Assembly (NCBI GenBank): GCA_028868825.1
Contig: JAGWTU010000043.1
Coordinates: 1-44,406 of the forward strand
Source of the DNA: Burkholderiales bacterium
GTDB lineage: Bacteria; Pseudomonadota; Gammaproteobacteria; Burkholderiales; Burkholderiaceae_C
Reading direction: 5' to 3'
DNA: 44,406 nt
Positions 27,384 through 35,852 of this stretch are shown one piece after another. A program made the translations under genes and the position numbers. The notes below the pieces were generated by a model that saw only the letters and a program-made list of their open reading frames with translations, was not told the origin of the DNA and searched no databases. The stretch's first letter is position 1. Each line of letters opens with the position of its first letter.

Positions 27384-28238
27384 TCAGGCGGCCACCCAGG
27401 CCATGACCTCGGCCAGGCGCGCGGCCGAATCCTCGAGGTCCTCGACGGCGGCGCAGGCGACATCGGGGCGCTCGGTGATCTCGACGGTGTTGAGGATCAC
27501 TTCGTCGGTCGAGTTGTAGTAGACGACGCGCCAGGTGTTGGGGCGGCAGGCATTCGTGATGCGGCAATTGCCGTAGCCGCGCGAGAGGATCTGCACGCGG
27601 CCGGTGCCGATGACATGGTCGAGCCAGGCGATGTCGTCGGGCGTCATCGGCAGCAGCGTCAGGTTGACGACATGGGTCGGCGCGCCGGCCTGCCAGCGTC
27701 GGCAGACATCCTCGACCTCCTTGACGATCGAGCTCGCGTTGACGACACCGGGCGGGGTCTCCAGCGGCGGCACGGCGGCCGCGGCGCCGTCGTCGCGCGC
27801 CGCATCGAGCAGCAGTCGCGGCAGCGCGCCGACCTCGATGCGGTCGCCGGCCTCGTCGACGACGCGCCACACGCCCGTGTAGACCGATTCCTGGATGCGC
27901 GCCTCGCCCTGGCCGAGCCCCGCCAGCCGCAGCGCGCTGACGTCGCCTTCGCCCAGCACCTGGTTGACGAGCAGCCGTTCACCCTCGGCGAGCCCGGCCA
28001 GCGGCACCGGAGGCGGCGTATCGCCGTGCTGCGCCGCCTCGAGCGCGTTGAACACCTGCGCCAGCACCTTCAGCGCGCCGCGCTGGCCGGCGAGCACTTC
28101 GGGGTCGGGCAGTTGCGGCGGCCGGTAGGTCTCCATGCCGGCGGGCATGCGCAGGTACTCGAGCGTCTCCTCCTCGTGCTGGCTGCCGGGGCCGAAGGCG
28201 ACGACGGGAATCGGAAACGGGCGTGGTTCGATGTTCAT
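27384..28238 (-). CDS. hoxQ: hydrogenase assembly protein HoxQ (HupH)
   Basis: A 284-residue HupH-family protein: the start PFPIPVVAFGPGSQHEEE, a central LLVNQVLGEGDVSAL, and the diagnostic C-terminal stretch RGYGNCRITNACRPNTWRV followed by EVILNTVEITERPDV. In related systems HupH/HoxQ together with HoxO chaperones the Tat-exported small subunit before assembly. Short gaps on both sides (13 and 14 nt). Confidence 0.93.
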   Translation of the reverse strand: MNIEPRPFPIPVVAFGPGSQHEEETLEYLRMPAGMETYRPPQLPDPEVLAGQRGALKVLAQVFNALEAAQHGDTPPPVPLAGLAEGERLLVNQVLGEGDVSALRLAGLGQGEARIQESVYTGVWRVVDEAGDRIEVGALPRLLLDAARDDGAAAAVPPLETPPGVVNASSIVKEVEDVCRRWQAGAPTHVVNLTLLPMTPDDIAWLDHVIGTGRVQILSRGYGNCRITNACRPNTWRVVYYNSTDEVILNTVEITERPDVACAAVEDLEDSAARLAEVMAWVAA

Positions 28239-28251
28239 CGCGTCTCCTTCT

Positions 28252-28710
28252 TCAATGGCATGCGGGCGCTGCGCCGCTGCCGGCGGCGACGACGGGAATG
28301 CCTACCGTCGGCGCGCGCTGCGGCGCCATCTGCAGCGCCTCGTCGACCCGGATCACGTAGTCCGACCAGTCGTGCATGCCGGCCAGCGTCGTGACATAGC
28401 GGCCGTCGCGCAGGAACACGAGCGAGGGCCAGCGCTGCGCGCCCCAGCGCCGTGCGACGGCGTCCTCGTCGGCGGGGACGACGACGCCGATGCGGAAGCG
28501 TCCGGGCCAGACCATCTGCAGTTCGGGCAGGACGACGGCGACGTCGAGGCATTCGGGGAAGCGCACCGGGTCGCCGCTGAAGAACAGCACGCGGTCGCCG
28601 GCCCCCTGGCCCCAGGCCTCGGCGTTGTCGGCGGCGACCCAGTCGGCGCCGAATTCGCGCACGAGGCGGGCGACGAGCGGCGGGGCGGCGAATTCTTCAC
28701 TTGTTTTCAA
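28252..28710 (-). CDS. hoxO: hydrogenase assembly chaperone HoxO (HupG/HyaE-like)
   Basis: A 152-residue thioredoxin-fold protein without a CxxC motif, as in HyaE/HupG. Typical text is RVLFFSGDPVRFPECLDVAVVLPEL and WPSLVFLRDGRYVTTLAGMHDW. The start is a TTG that overlaps the hoxL stop (TTGA, 28707-28710) with GGAG about 8 nt upstream; no ATG lies near the expected N terminus. It binds the HoxK Tat precursor in the characterised systems. Confidence 0.9.
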   Translation of the reverse strand: MKTSEEFAAPPLVARLVREFGADWVAADNAEAWGQGAGDRVLFFSGDPVRFPECLDVAVVLPELQMVWPGRFRIGVVVPADEDAVARRWGAQRWPSLVFLRDGRYVTTLAGMHDWSDYVIRVDEALQMAPQRAPTVGIPVVAAGSGAAPACH

Positions 28711-29042
28711 GATCTTGTCTCCAGGGTTCGGCCGGCGAGTGCGGCGAGTTCGGTCGCGCTCATCGTCGAGGGCAGGGTGAACGGCGCCGTGGCGGCGGCC
28801 GCTGCCGATAGGCCGGGCCCAGCGCCGAGCACGGCCTGCAGCAGGTCCAGCGTCGCGTCGACCTCGGCCGCGCGCGCGGCGCTGATGACCTCGCGCGCGC
28901 TGTCGACGAAGACGAGCAGCCAGGCGCCCGGCGGCACGTCGCCGACGAGCACGGTGTCGACCTCGCGCTGCTCGCCGCGACCGGCCACCAGCGCGCGGCC
29001 CAGGCCGCTGCGCAGCACCTGCATCGGCAAGCCTATGCACAT
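28707..29042 (-). CDS. hoxL: HypC-family chaperone HoxL (HupF)
   Basis: A 111-residue HypC homologue starting M-C-I-G-L-P-M, with Cys2 as the functional residue and REVDTVLVGDVPPGAWLLVFVDSAREVI as the core. It is longer at the C terminus than HypC (Ala-rich helix), a trait of the HupF/HoxL branch dedicated to the membrane-bound enzyme. Start overlaps the hoxM stop by 10 nt; stop overlaps the hoxO TTG. Confidence 0.93.
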   Translation of the reverse strand: MCIGLPMQVLRSGLGRALVAGRGEQREVDTVLVGDVPPGAWLLVFVDSAREVISAARAAEVDATLDLLQAVLGAGPGLSAAAAATAPFTLPSTMSATELAALAGRTLETRS

Positions 29043-29656
29043 GGCATGAAGCGGGCATCGCCGACGCGGCAGGCGGCCGCGGCGTCGGGGCGGCCGCCCT
29101 CGTAGGCGGCGATGGCCAGCGTGGCCGGCGTCACCGCGTCGTCGGCGGCCGGGGCTTGCGGTCGCGGACGCGGGTCGGCGCCCCAGGCGCGCAGGCGGTC
29201 GACGCCCAGCGCCAGTGCATCGTCCATCGCCAGCCGCACCGAAGGACGCAGGCTGCCGCCGTAATCGTCGAGCTCCTCGGGCTGGCAGCCGATGAGCAGC
29301 AGCTCGCGCGGGTAATGCCCGGTGAATTGCGCCAGTGCCAGCACTTCCTGGAAGCCGGTCTGGTGCAGGCTCATCTTCTTCGCGCCCATGAAGCGCGGCA
29401 CCTCGTCGTTCTCGATCAGTTTCAGCGTGCCCGGCGCCAGGCCGTAGTCGATGGCGTCGAAGATCAGCAGCCGGCTCGCCGACTGCACATGCTGGATCAG
29501 GTACAGGCCCTGGGTGCCGCCGTCGACGAGCGCGACATGGTCGGCGAATTGCCATTGCCGCTGCAGCGCCTCGACGCAGCGCACGCCGAAGCCCTCGTCG
29601 GCCCACAGCAGGTTGCCGATGCCCAGCACGACGATGGGTTCTGGCTCGATGTCCAT
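29033..29656 (-). CDS. hoxM: hydrogenase maturation endopeptidase HoxM (HupD)
   Basis: A 207-residue nickel-dependent protease that trims the HoxG precursor. Metal-binding residues lie in GIGNLLWADEGFGV (Glu21), LIFDAIDYG (Asp) and MSLHQTGFQEVL (His), the positions known from HybD. Its substrate, the 15-residue extension after His603 of HoxG, is present in this window. Two nt separate it from hoxZ. Confidence 0.95.
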   Translation of the reverse strand: MDIEPEPIVVLGIGNLLWADEGFGVRCVEALQRQWQFADHVALVDGGTQGLYLIQHVQSASRLLIFDAIDYGLAPGTLKLIENDEVPRFMGAKKMSLHQTGFQEVLALAQFTGHYPRELLLIGCQPEELDDYGGSLRPSVRLAMDDALALGVDRLRAWGADPRPRPQAPAADDAVTPATLAIAAYEGGRPDAAAACRVGDARFMPCA

Positions 29657-29658
29657 CG

Positions 29659-30390
29659 TCAATCCTTGAACGTGCGGTAGCCGGACACCATCGTGCTGAC
29701 GATGCTCTGCCGGCCCATGATGTCCTCGCGGATCGCGGCATAGACATGGAACATCACGAACAGCACGATGGCCCACATCCCGAGGTGGTGCCAGGTGTGC
29801 ACATCCTGGCTCTGGCCGAACAGCGGGATCACCCAGCCGAACAGCCGCTCGGCCCAGGATCCCTTCTGCGCGCCTTCGCCGTAGAGCGCGAATCCGGTGC
29901 AGATCATGAACAGCGACATGCACAGGAAGCCGAGGAACATCGCCATCCGCGCCAGCGGGTTGTGGCCGACGTAGCGGTTCGGTCGCGGGATCAGGAACAG
30001 GTACCACTGGATCATCGTGGCGACCTCGCGCCAGTAGGCCGCGCGAGTGACCGGCACCGAATACAGCTCGCGCGCATGGTGGTTGCCGACCAGCGCCCAA
30101 TAGCTGCGGCCGATCAATCCCACCGCAAGCACATAGCCGGCCGCGAAATGGGCGAAGCGGATGTAGCCCATGAGGAAATGCGCGCTCGCCTCGCCGGGCA
30201 GGGTCGGCAGGGGCGAGCCGATGAGATAGCCGGTGATCGCGAGCACGGTGATCGCGCCGGCATTGACCCAGTGCCAGATGCGCACCGGCGCCTCGTAGAC
30301 ATAGACCGCCTTGATGCTGCGGCCCTGCGCCACCGCGGCGGGTTCGGTGCCGGTGACGTCGCTGGTGAGATCGCTTTGGATGGCGTTCAT
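29659..30390 (-). CDS. hoxZ: hydrogenase cytochrome b subunit HoxZ (HupC)
   Basis: A 243-residue dihaem cytochrome b of the HyaC type with four membrane spans (about 38-58, 75-97, 146-168 and 200-222). Candidate haem ligands are the His residues in RIWHWVNAG, RFAHFAAGY and TWHHLGMW/FHVYAAIRED. It anchors HoxKG to the cytoplasmic membrane and passes H2 electrons to quinone. 16 nt after hoxG. Confidence 0.95.
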   Translation of the reverse strand: MNAIQSDLTSDVTGTEPAAVAQGRSIKAVYVYEAPVRIWHWVNAGAITVLAITGYLIGSPLPTLPGEASAHFLMGYIRFAHFAAGYVLAVGLIGRSYWALVGNHHARELYSVPVTRAAYWREVATMIQWYLFLIPRPNRYVGHNPLARMAMFLGFLCMSLFMICTGFALYGEGAQKGSWAERLFGWVIPLFGQSQDVHTWHHLGMWAIVLFVMFHVYAAIREDIMGRQSIVSTMVSGYRTFKD

Positions 30391-30406
30391 CGCGTCCCCC
30401 TTGCTT

Positions 30407-32263
30407 TCAGCGCACCTTGACGCGCGTCAGTTCCCGGCCGTCCTCGCTCATCACGTGCGTGGAGCAGGCCAGGCAGGGGTCGAAACTGTGCAACGTGCGC
30501 AGGATCTCGACCGGCTGCTCCGGGTTGACCATCGGCGTGTTCATCAGGCTGGCCTCGAAGGCGCCGATCTGGCCCTTGGTGTCGCGCGGGCTGCCGTTCC
30601 AGGTCGTCGGCACCACGCATTGGTAGTTCTCGATGCGGCCGTCCTTGATGCGTATCCAATGCCCGAGCATGCCGCGCGGCGCCGCGACGGTGCCCACGCC
30701 CTTGGCCTCCTTGGGCCAGGTGGAAGGATCCCAATGGTCGGTGTTCGCGGTGGCCCGGTCGCCGGCCTTGATGTTGGCGACGAGATCGTTCCAGTCGTTG
30801 GCCATCATCTCGCCGCAATACTGGCCTTCGAGCGCGCGGGCCAGCGTGCGGCCTATCGTCGTCGGCAGCAGCTGCTTGGCCGTGTATTGCGTCTCGGGCA
30901 GCCCCAGCGCCTTCGGGATGCCCTGGTTGATCATCATCGCCGAATACTCGATCTGCTCCTTGACGCGCTGGCTGTGCGGGTTGCCCTTGAGCGCATGGGC
31001 GTAGCCCAGGATGTAGCGCGCCAGCGGCCCGACCTCCATCGCGTGGCCGCGCCAGCGCGGGCTCTTGATCCAGCTGTACTTGGCGCTCTCGTCGATCTGG
31101 TCGATGGCGGTGCGCGTGCCCTTGGTCTTCGCGCCGAGCTCGTAATTCGGCTCGGTCACGCCGTCCCAGGGATGGAGGCCCTTGCTCTCGTCGGCGTACT
31201 TGTACCAGCTGTGGGCGACGAATTCCTGCACCTGCTCGGGGTCGCGCGGATCGATCGGGTGGATCTCGTCCCAATTGCCGTTGATGATCGCGCCGCCGGG
31301 CAGCTGGTCGGTGCTTTTGTCGTAATTGACCTTCGGGTATTCGCCGTAATCGGAGACGTTGGTCGCCGACAGGCCGCCGCCGTGCAGCCAGCCGGCCTGC
31401 TTGTAGATCGTGCCGATGGCGAGCACGTCGGGGATGTAGACGTTCTTGTTGAATTCGATGATCTCGTCGATGCGCGCCTTGACGAAATTCAGCCTTTCCA
31501 TGTTGATCGGCGCGCCGGCGGCGAGGTCGCCGTCGATGTTGATCGCGCAGGGCACGCCGCCGACGAGGTAGTTCGGGTGCGGGTTCTTGCCGCCGAAGAT
31601 CGTGTGGATCTTGACCCATTCCTTCTGCAGGTCCAGCGCCTCGAGGTAATGCGTCACCGCCATCAGGTTCGCCTCGGGCGGCAGCGCGTAGGCCTTGCTG
31701 CCCCAATAGCCGTTCATGAAGGGGCCGAGCTGGCCGCTTTCGACGAACTTCTTGAGCCGGTTCTGGATGTCGCGGAAATAGCCGGCCGAGGACATCGGAT
31801 GCGCCGGCGAGACCAGCTGCTGCAGCTCCGAGGTCTTCTTCGGATCGGCCTTCAGCGCCGAGACGACGTCGACCCAGTCGAGCGCGTGCAGGTGGTAGAA
31901 ATGCACCGCATGGTCGTGCACCTGCAGCGTCTTGGCCATGATCTCGCGGATCAGGTGCGCGTTCTTCGGGATCCTGATGCCCAGCGCGTCCTCGACCGCG
32001 CGCACGCTCGTCAGCGCATGGCAGCCGGTGCAGACGCCGCAGATGCGTTCGACGAAGGCCCAGGCGTCGCGCGGGTCGCGGCCCTTGAGGATGACTTCCA
32101 GGCCGCGCCACATCGTGCCGGTGGAGACGGCATTGCGGATGACGTTGTTGCTGTCGACGTTGACCTCGCAGCGCATGTGACCCTCGATGCGGGTCACCGG
32201 GTCGACGACGATGCGGCGGCCGCTGTCGTCGAGGTTGAAGCCCTGGGTGGCGTAGGCGCTCAT
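30407..32263 (-). CDS. hoxG: membrane-bound [NiFe] hydrogenase large subunit HoxG (HupL)
   Basis: A 618-residue catalytic subunit. Ni ligands are C75/C78 (RICGVCTGCH) and C597/C600 (DPCLACSTH), the same numbers as I recall for C. necator HoxG. A 15-residue C-terminal peptide (VMSEDGRELTRVKVR) follows His603 and is the HoxM cleavage product. It has no signal of its own and is exported with HoxK through Tat. Start overlaps the hoxK stop (ATGA). Confidence 0.97.
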   Translation of the reverse strand: MSAYATQGFNLDDSGRRIVVDPVTRIEGHMRCEVNVDSNNVIRNAVSTGTMWRGLEVILKGRDPRDAWAFVERICGVCTGCHALTSVRAVEDALGIRIPKNAHLIREIMAKTLQVHDHAVHFYHLHALDWVDVVSALKADPKKTSELQQLVSPAHPMSSAGYFRDIQNRLKKFVESGQLGPFMNGYWGSKAYALPPEANLMAVTHYLEALDLQKEWVKIHTIFGGKNPHPNYLVGGVPCAINIDGDLAAGAPINMERLNFVKARIDEIIEFNKNVYIPDVLAIGTIYKQAGWLHGGGLSATNVSDYGEYPKVNYDKSTDQLPGGAIINGNWDEIHPIDPRDPEQVQEFVAHSWYKYADESKGLHPWDGVTEPNYELGAKTKGTRTAIDQIDESAKYSWIKSPRWRGHAMEVGPLARYILGYAHALKGNPHSQRVKEQIEYSAMMINQGIPKALGLPETQYTAKQLLPTTIGRTLARALEGQYCGEMMANDWNDLVANIKAGDRATANTDHWDPSTWPKEAKGVGTVAAPRGMLGHWIRIKDGRIENYQCVVPTTWNGSPRDTKGQIGAFEASLMNTPMVNPEQPVEILRTLHSFDPCLACSTHVMSEDGRELTRVKVR

Positions 32264-33348
32264 TGCTCGGCTCCGGTGGTCTTCTTGTCGTTGCTGGCGG
32301 CGCGCTTGAGCGCGCTCACCGCGGCATGGGCGGCGATCGCGGCGCCGACGACGCCGGCAGCGGTGCCGCCGACCTTGTCGGCGTTCGCCTCGACGCCGAA
32401 TTGCGGGATGTTCGTGAGCCGGTCGTAGAACGAGCCCTTGTCCCAGAAGCCTTCCTCGCTGCAGCCGATGCAGCCATGGCCGGCCTTGATCGGGAAGCTC
32501 GTGCCGCCGTTCCACATCACCGTCGAGCAGGCGTTGTAGGTCGTCGGGCCCTTGCAGCCCATCTTGTAGAGGCAATACCCGCGGCGCGCCGATTCGTCGT
32601 CGAAGGCCTCGACGAACTGGCCGGCGTCGAAATGTGGCCGCCGATAGCATTTGTCGTGGATGCGCTGGCTGTAGAACATCTTCGGCCGGCCCTGGCGATC
32701 GAGCTCGGGGATGCGGTCGAAGGTCAGCATGTAGGTGATGACGCCGGTCATCACCTCGGCGATCGGCGGGCATCCGGGCACCTTGATGATGGGCTTGTCG
32801 GTGATGACCTGGTGCACTGGCGTGGCCCGCGTCGGGTTCGGGCGCGCCGCCTGCACGCAGCCCCAGCTGGCGCACGAGCCCCAGCTGATGACGGCCTTGC
32901 AGTCGGCGGCGACGCGCTTCAACTGCTCGACGAAGGGGCGGCCGCCGATGATGCAGCTCATGCCGTCCTGGTTCAGCGGCGGGTTGCCCTCGACGGCGAG
33001 GATGTAGTTGCCCTTGTACTTCTTCGTGATCTCGTCGAGGATGGCCTCCGCCTGGTGGCCGGCCGAGGCCATCAGCGTGTCGTCGTAGTCGAGCGAGATC
33101 ATCGACAGCACGACATCCTTGGCCAGCGGGTGCGCGCTGCGGATGAAGCTTTCGCTGCAGCAGGTGCATTCGAGGCCGTGCAGCCACAGCACCGGCGTGC
33201 GCGGTTTCGTCTCCATCGCGTGGACGATGCGCGGCACGAAAGCCGGTGCGAGGCCCAGCGAGGTCGCCGTGAGCGAACAATATTTGAGAAAGCTGCGGCG
33301 CGAGATGCCCTGGCGGCGCATCACCTCGTAGAAGGTTTCCATCGACAT
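32260..33348 (-). CDS. hoxK: oxygen-tolerant [NiFe] hydrogenase small subunit HoxK (HupS)
   Basis: A 362-residue precursor with a Tat signal (SRRSFLK at 16-22; cleavage after IVHA44). Counting from the mature end, proximal-cluster cysteines fall at 17, 19, 20 (LECTCCSES), 115, 120 (GSCASWGC) and 149 (VPGCPP). The two extra ones, Cys19 and Cys120, define the [4Fe-3S] cluster of oxygen-tolerant group 1d enzymes. Medial/distal cluster motifs include GYCLYKMGCKGPTTYNAC and GCIGCSEEGFW, and the C-terminal membrane helix (about 327-345) is present. GAGGAG lies about 5 nt before the ATG; a sigma54-like promoter lies just upstream. First gene of the cluster. Confidence 0.97.
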   Translation of the reverse strand: MSMETFYEVMRRQGISRRSFLKYCSLTATSLGLAPAFVPRIVHAMETKPRTPVLWLHGLECTCCSESFIRSAHPLAKDVVLSMISLDYDDTLMASAGHQAEAILDEITKKYKGNYILAVEGNPPLNQDGMSCIIGGRPFVEQLKRVAADCKAVISWGSCASWGCVQAARPNPTRATPVHQVITDKPIIKVPGCPPIAEVMTGVITYMLTFDRIPELDRQGRPKMFYSQRIHDKCYRRPHFDAGQFVEAFDDESARRGYCLYKMGCKGPTTYNACSTVMWNGGTSFPIKAGHGCIGCSEEGFWDKGSFYDRLTNIPQFGVEANADKVGGTAAGVVGAAIAAHAAVSALKRAASNDKKTTGAEQ

Positions 33349-33374
33349 GTCTCCTCGTTGTCGTTGCGGGAGGT

Positions 33375-33390
33375 ATCAAGGGACGTGCCG
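33375..33390 (-). promoter_or_regulatory. sigma54-like promoter of the hox operon
   Basis: On the - strand CGGCACGTCCCTTGAT matches the -24/-12 consensus (TGGCACG-N4-TTGC) at all positions except the first and the -12 C, which is A. Spacing between GG and TTG is exact. It predicts a start at about 33364 and a 16-nt leader that just holds the GAGGAG ribosome site of hoxK. HoxA, encoded in the cluster, is a sigma54 activator with GAFTGA intact. Confidence 0.65.
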
Positions 33391-33491
33391 GATCGGCCCC
33401 TACCGAGGGAAGACCCCAAGTCGACGCCGGGTCTCAGAGGGAAGGCGAGTGCGCCGCGGCGAGGCGGTCGCGGACGGGTCGCGAGGGCGCC

Positions 33492-33506
33492 GCAAGCCCG
33501 GCTTGC
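33492..33506. promoter_or_regulatory. palindrome upstream of hoxK, candidate HoxA-binding site
   Basis: GCAAGCC-c-GGCTTGC is a perfect 15-bp dyad centred about 135 bp before the predicted sigma54 start, a normal enhancer distance. Overlapping it, GCCCGGC-ttgca-GCCGGGC (33496-33514) can form a hairpin, and a further TGCAAGC half-site lies at 33523-33529. The assignment to HoxA is inference; it could also serve the divergent methyltransferase gene. Confidence 0.4.
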
Positions 33507-33621
33507 AGCCGGGCGGCCGGAATGCAAGCGCGGCAGACAGGGCGCGGCAGATGGTGCGCGGCAGACGGCCAGTCGGCGCGCGCTGGACAATCGGCGGCGA
33601 CGCACAACCGTGGAGCTACCG

Positions 33622-34233
33622 ATGGCAGGACCGACGAGCGATTTCTGGCAGCAGCGATTCGAGGCCGGCCAGACGCCCTGGGATCGCGGCGGCGCGAGCA
33701 CGCAGCTGCTGGCCTGGCTCGACGCCGGCGTGCTCACGCCGTGCCGCATCGCGGTGCCCGGCTGCGGCGCCGGTTGGGAAGTGGCCGAGCTGGCGCGGCG
33801 CGGCTTCGATGTCGTCGGCCTCGACTACACGCCGGCGGCGGTCGAGCGCACGCGAGCGCTGTGCGCGGCGCGCGGTGTCGCGGTCGAGGTGCTGCAGGCC
33901 GACGTCCTGCGTTATCTACCCGATCGACCGTTCGATGCGATCTACGAGCAGACCTGCCTGTGCGCGCTGCACCCCGACCAGTGGACGGCTTATGCCGCGC
34001 AGATCGCCCGCTGGCTGCGGCCCCAGGGCACGCTGTGGGCGCTGTTCATGCAGCGCCTGCGGCCCGAGGCGATGGAGCGGGGCGTCATCGAGGGTCCGCC
34101 CTACCACTGCGACATCAACGCGATGCGCGCGTTGTTCACCGACGCCGGCTGGGTCTGGCCGAAGCCGCCCTACGTCAAGGTGCCGCACCCGTCGCTGTCG
34201 CACGAGCTGGCGCTGCCGCTCGTGCGCCGCTGA
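33622..34233 (+). CDS. TPMT-family SAM-dependent methyltransferase
   Basis: A 203-residue methyltransferase. The opening FWQQRFEAGQTPWDRG is the thiopurine methyltransferase family signature, followed by the SAM-binding motif VPGCGAGWEVAELA, an acidic strand end (VVGLDYTPAA) and YEQTCLCALHPDQW. Bacterial members methylate thiols or selenium/tellurium compounds; the substrate here is unknown. GGAG lies 6 nt before the ATG. It is divergent from hoxK and shares a 273-nt intergenic region with it. Confidence 0.85.
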   Translation: MAGPTSDFWQQRFEAGQTPWDRGGASTQLLAWLDAGVLTPCRIAVPGCGAGWEVAELARRGFDVVGLDYTPAAVERTRALCAARGVAVEVLQADVLRYLPDRPFDAIYEQTCLCALHPDQWTAYAAQIARWLRPQGTLWALFMQRLRPEAMERGVIEGPPYHCDINAMRALFTDAGWVWPKPPYVKVPHPSLSHELALPLVRR

Positions 34234-34258
34234 TGCCGGCGCTGCCGCTGCGCTTGCT

Positions 34259-34693
34259 TCAGCTGATGGCGACCAGCACGCTGCAGGGTGCGTGCTCGAT
34301 CAGCGCCGGCGACGACGAGGCGCGCCACCAGCGCGCGGCCCAGCCGTCGAGATGCTTGTGGCCGACGACGATGAGGTCGGCCTCGATGCGGCGCGCATAG
34401 CCGGTGATGACCTCGACCTGGTCGCCGGCGAGGACCTCGCCCTCGACCTGGAAGCCGCAGCCGCGCAGGCGCTGCAGGCCGTCGTCGAGGACCTGCTGGT
34501 AGCGCTTGCGCTCGACCTCGTCGAGCTCGCCGGCGAAATAGCCGACGTCGTAGCCGACCAGCGTCGATGGCAGCGGCCTGACCGCCACCAGTGCCAGGCT
34601 GGCATGGCTCCATTGCGCGATGTCCCGGCAATCGAGCAGGGCCTTCTGGCCCGATTCGGAGCCGTCGTATGCGAGCAGGATCTTGCTGTACAT
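34259..34693 (-). CDS. universal stress protein, UspA family
   Basis: A 144-residue single UspA domain: start YSKILLAYDGSESGQKAL, central helices, then RIEADLIVVGHKHLDGW and the final strand APCSVLVAIS. The GxxGxnGS ATP motif of some family members is degenerate here. A GTG at 34699 is also in frame, but AGGTG lies at a better distance from the ATG at 34693. Confidence 0.88.
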   Translation of the reverse strand: MYSKILLAYDGSESGQKALLDCRDIAQWSHASLALVAVRPLPSTLVGYDVGYFAGELDEVERKRYQQVLDDGLQRLRGCGFQVEGEVLAGDQVEVITGYARRIEADLIVVGHKHLDGWAARWWRASSSPALIEHAPCSVLVAIS

Positions 34694-34794
34694 GGGCACA
34701 CCTCGTCATCCACGGCCGGGCGACGGCCGGCGCCCCATGGCACCGCCGCGCCGAGCTTGATGAAGGAAGTGTGCCCCAAGCGCTGGCGCCGGGG

Positions 34795-35670
34795 TTACCA
34801 GCCGCCGTCGCTGCCGCCGCCGCCCAGGCTGCCGTCGTCGCCGCCGCCCCAGCCATCGCCGGAGCCGAAGTCGATCGGCCGCTGCTCGAGGTCGCGCGCG
34901 GCGCCGTCGTCGCCGCCGGGGAAGAGGCCGGCGCCCAGCGCCTCGTTGCCGGCCAGCGGCGCGGCCGGGTTGCCCCAGTTCGACGACGCATCGCCGCCGC
35001 GATGGCCTTCGATCAGTTTCTCGGCCAGCATGCCCGCAGCGACACCGCCGGCCGCCGCGAGGCCGACGCCGAGCAAGCCGCTGCCCGGCGCCTGCGGCGG
35101 CGCGTAGCCGGGACCGTAGCCCGGACCGGCGGGGAATCCGTTCATGCCGTTCGCGCCGGCCATGGTCGCGCCGCCATAGCCCTGCGGCTGCTGGCGCGTG
35201 CCGCGCTTGAGCATCGACCAGGCGAAGGCACCGAAGGCGCCCAGGCCGACGATCCAGACCCAGCCGGGGACGCCGCCGGCGCGCTCGGCGGGCTGCGCGC
35301 GCAGCGGCGCGGCGCCGGCGTTCGGCGACGGCGACGCCGTCAGCGCGCGCTGCTCGCGGGCGAGCAACTGCTGCAACTGCTCGAACTTGGCCTTGTCGGT
35401 GAAGCCGATCGCCGGATCGAGCGTGCGCGCCGTCTCGGCCTGGCGCGCGGCCTCGGCGAAATGCGCGTCGTGGGCGAGGATCTCGGCGTAGATGTAATGC
35501 GCGCGGGCGCTGCCGGGCTTGGCGGTGACGACTTCCTGCATCATCGATTCGGCCTGGGTGTAATGACCGGCGCGGACCGCCGCCTGGACCTCGTCGACCG
35601 AGGGCAGCGCGAACGCGGCGCAGGCGCTGAAGGCGAGGGTGGTGGCGGCGAGCAGGCGTTGGACGTTCAT
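34795..35670 (-). CDS. exported TPR protein with membrane segment and Gly-rich tail
   Basis: A 291-residue protein. Residues 1-22 look like a signal peptide (AACAAFA-L). Residues 25-95 form tetratricopeptide-like helices (AVRAGHYTQAESMMQEVVTA, ARAHYIYAEILAHDAHFAEA). A membrane helix follows (about 134-155, WVWIVGLGAFGAFAW), then a Gly/Pro-rich linker, a second hydrophobic stretch (GLLGVGLAAAGGVAAGML) and an acidic Gly-rich end (DGWGGGDDG). Such proteins are common in Burkholderiales with no assigned function. Confidence 0.7.
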   Translation of the reverse strand: MNVQRLLAATTLAFSACAAFALPSVDEVQAAVRAGHYTQAESMMQEVVTAKPGSARAHYIYAEILAHDAHFAEAARQAETARTLDPAIGFTDKAKFEQLQQLLAREQRALTASPSPNAGAAPLRAQPAERAGGVPGWVWIVGLGAFGAFAWSMLKRGTRQQPQGYGGATMAGANGMNGFPAGPGYGPGYAPPQAPGSGLLGVGLAAAGGVAAGMLAEKLIEGHRGGDASSNWGNPAAPLAGNEALGAGLFPGGDDGAARDLEQRPIDFGSGDGWGGGDDGSLGGGGSDGGW

Positions 35671-35759
35671 GCGGATTTCCGTTCGCAAGGCGACGAGGCG
35701 ACGAAGATGGTGCTGCCGCGGCGCCAATTCAAGCCCCCCCCCGGGCCGCAGGGCGCGCC

Positions 35760-35768
35760 TGTTATCAT
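35760..35768 (+). promoter_or_regulatory. extended -10 promoter candidate for guaB
   Basis: TG-t-TATCAT (35760-35768) matches an extended -10 (TGnTATAAT, 5 of 6 in the hexamer) in otherwise GC-rich DNA, about 85 nt before the guaB ATG. The -35 region is poor. It predicts a leader of about 78 nt. Confidence 0.4.
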
Positions 35769-35852
35769 CACGTGCTCCCCGAACCCGCACCTCGGTGCCC
35801 GGGCCGGACGCGGCGCAAGCCGCCGATCCTGCCTCTTCCGGAGCTCTTCCGC

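Noticed and set aside
30311..32428. A 705-codon open frame on the + strand, antisense to hoxG, and other long frames (for example 34591-36006 + and 43115-44392 -)
   Set aside because: They are mirror frames of GC-rich genes, full of Arg/Ala/Asp runs, with no motif. The opposite-strand frame encodes a recognised protein in each case.
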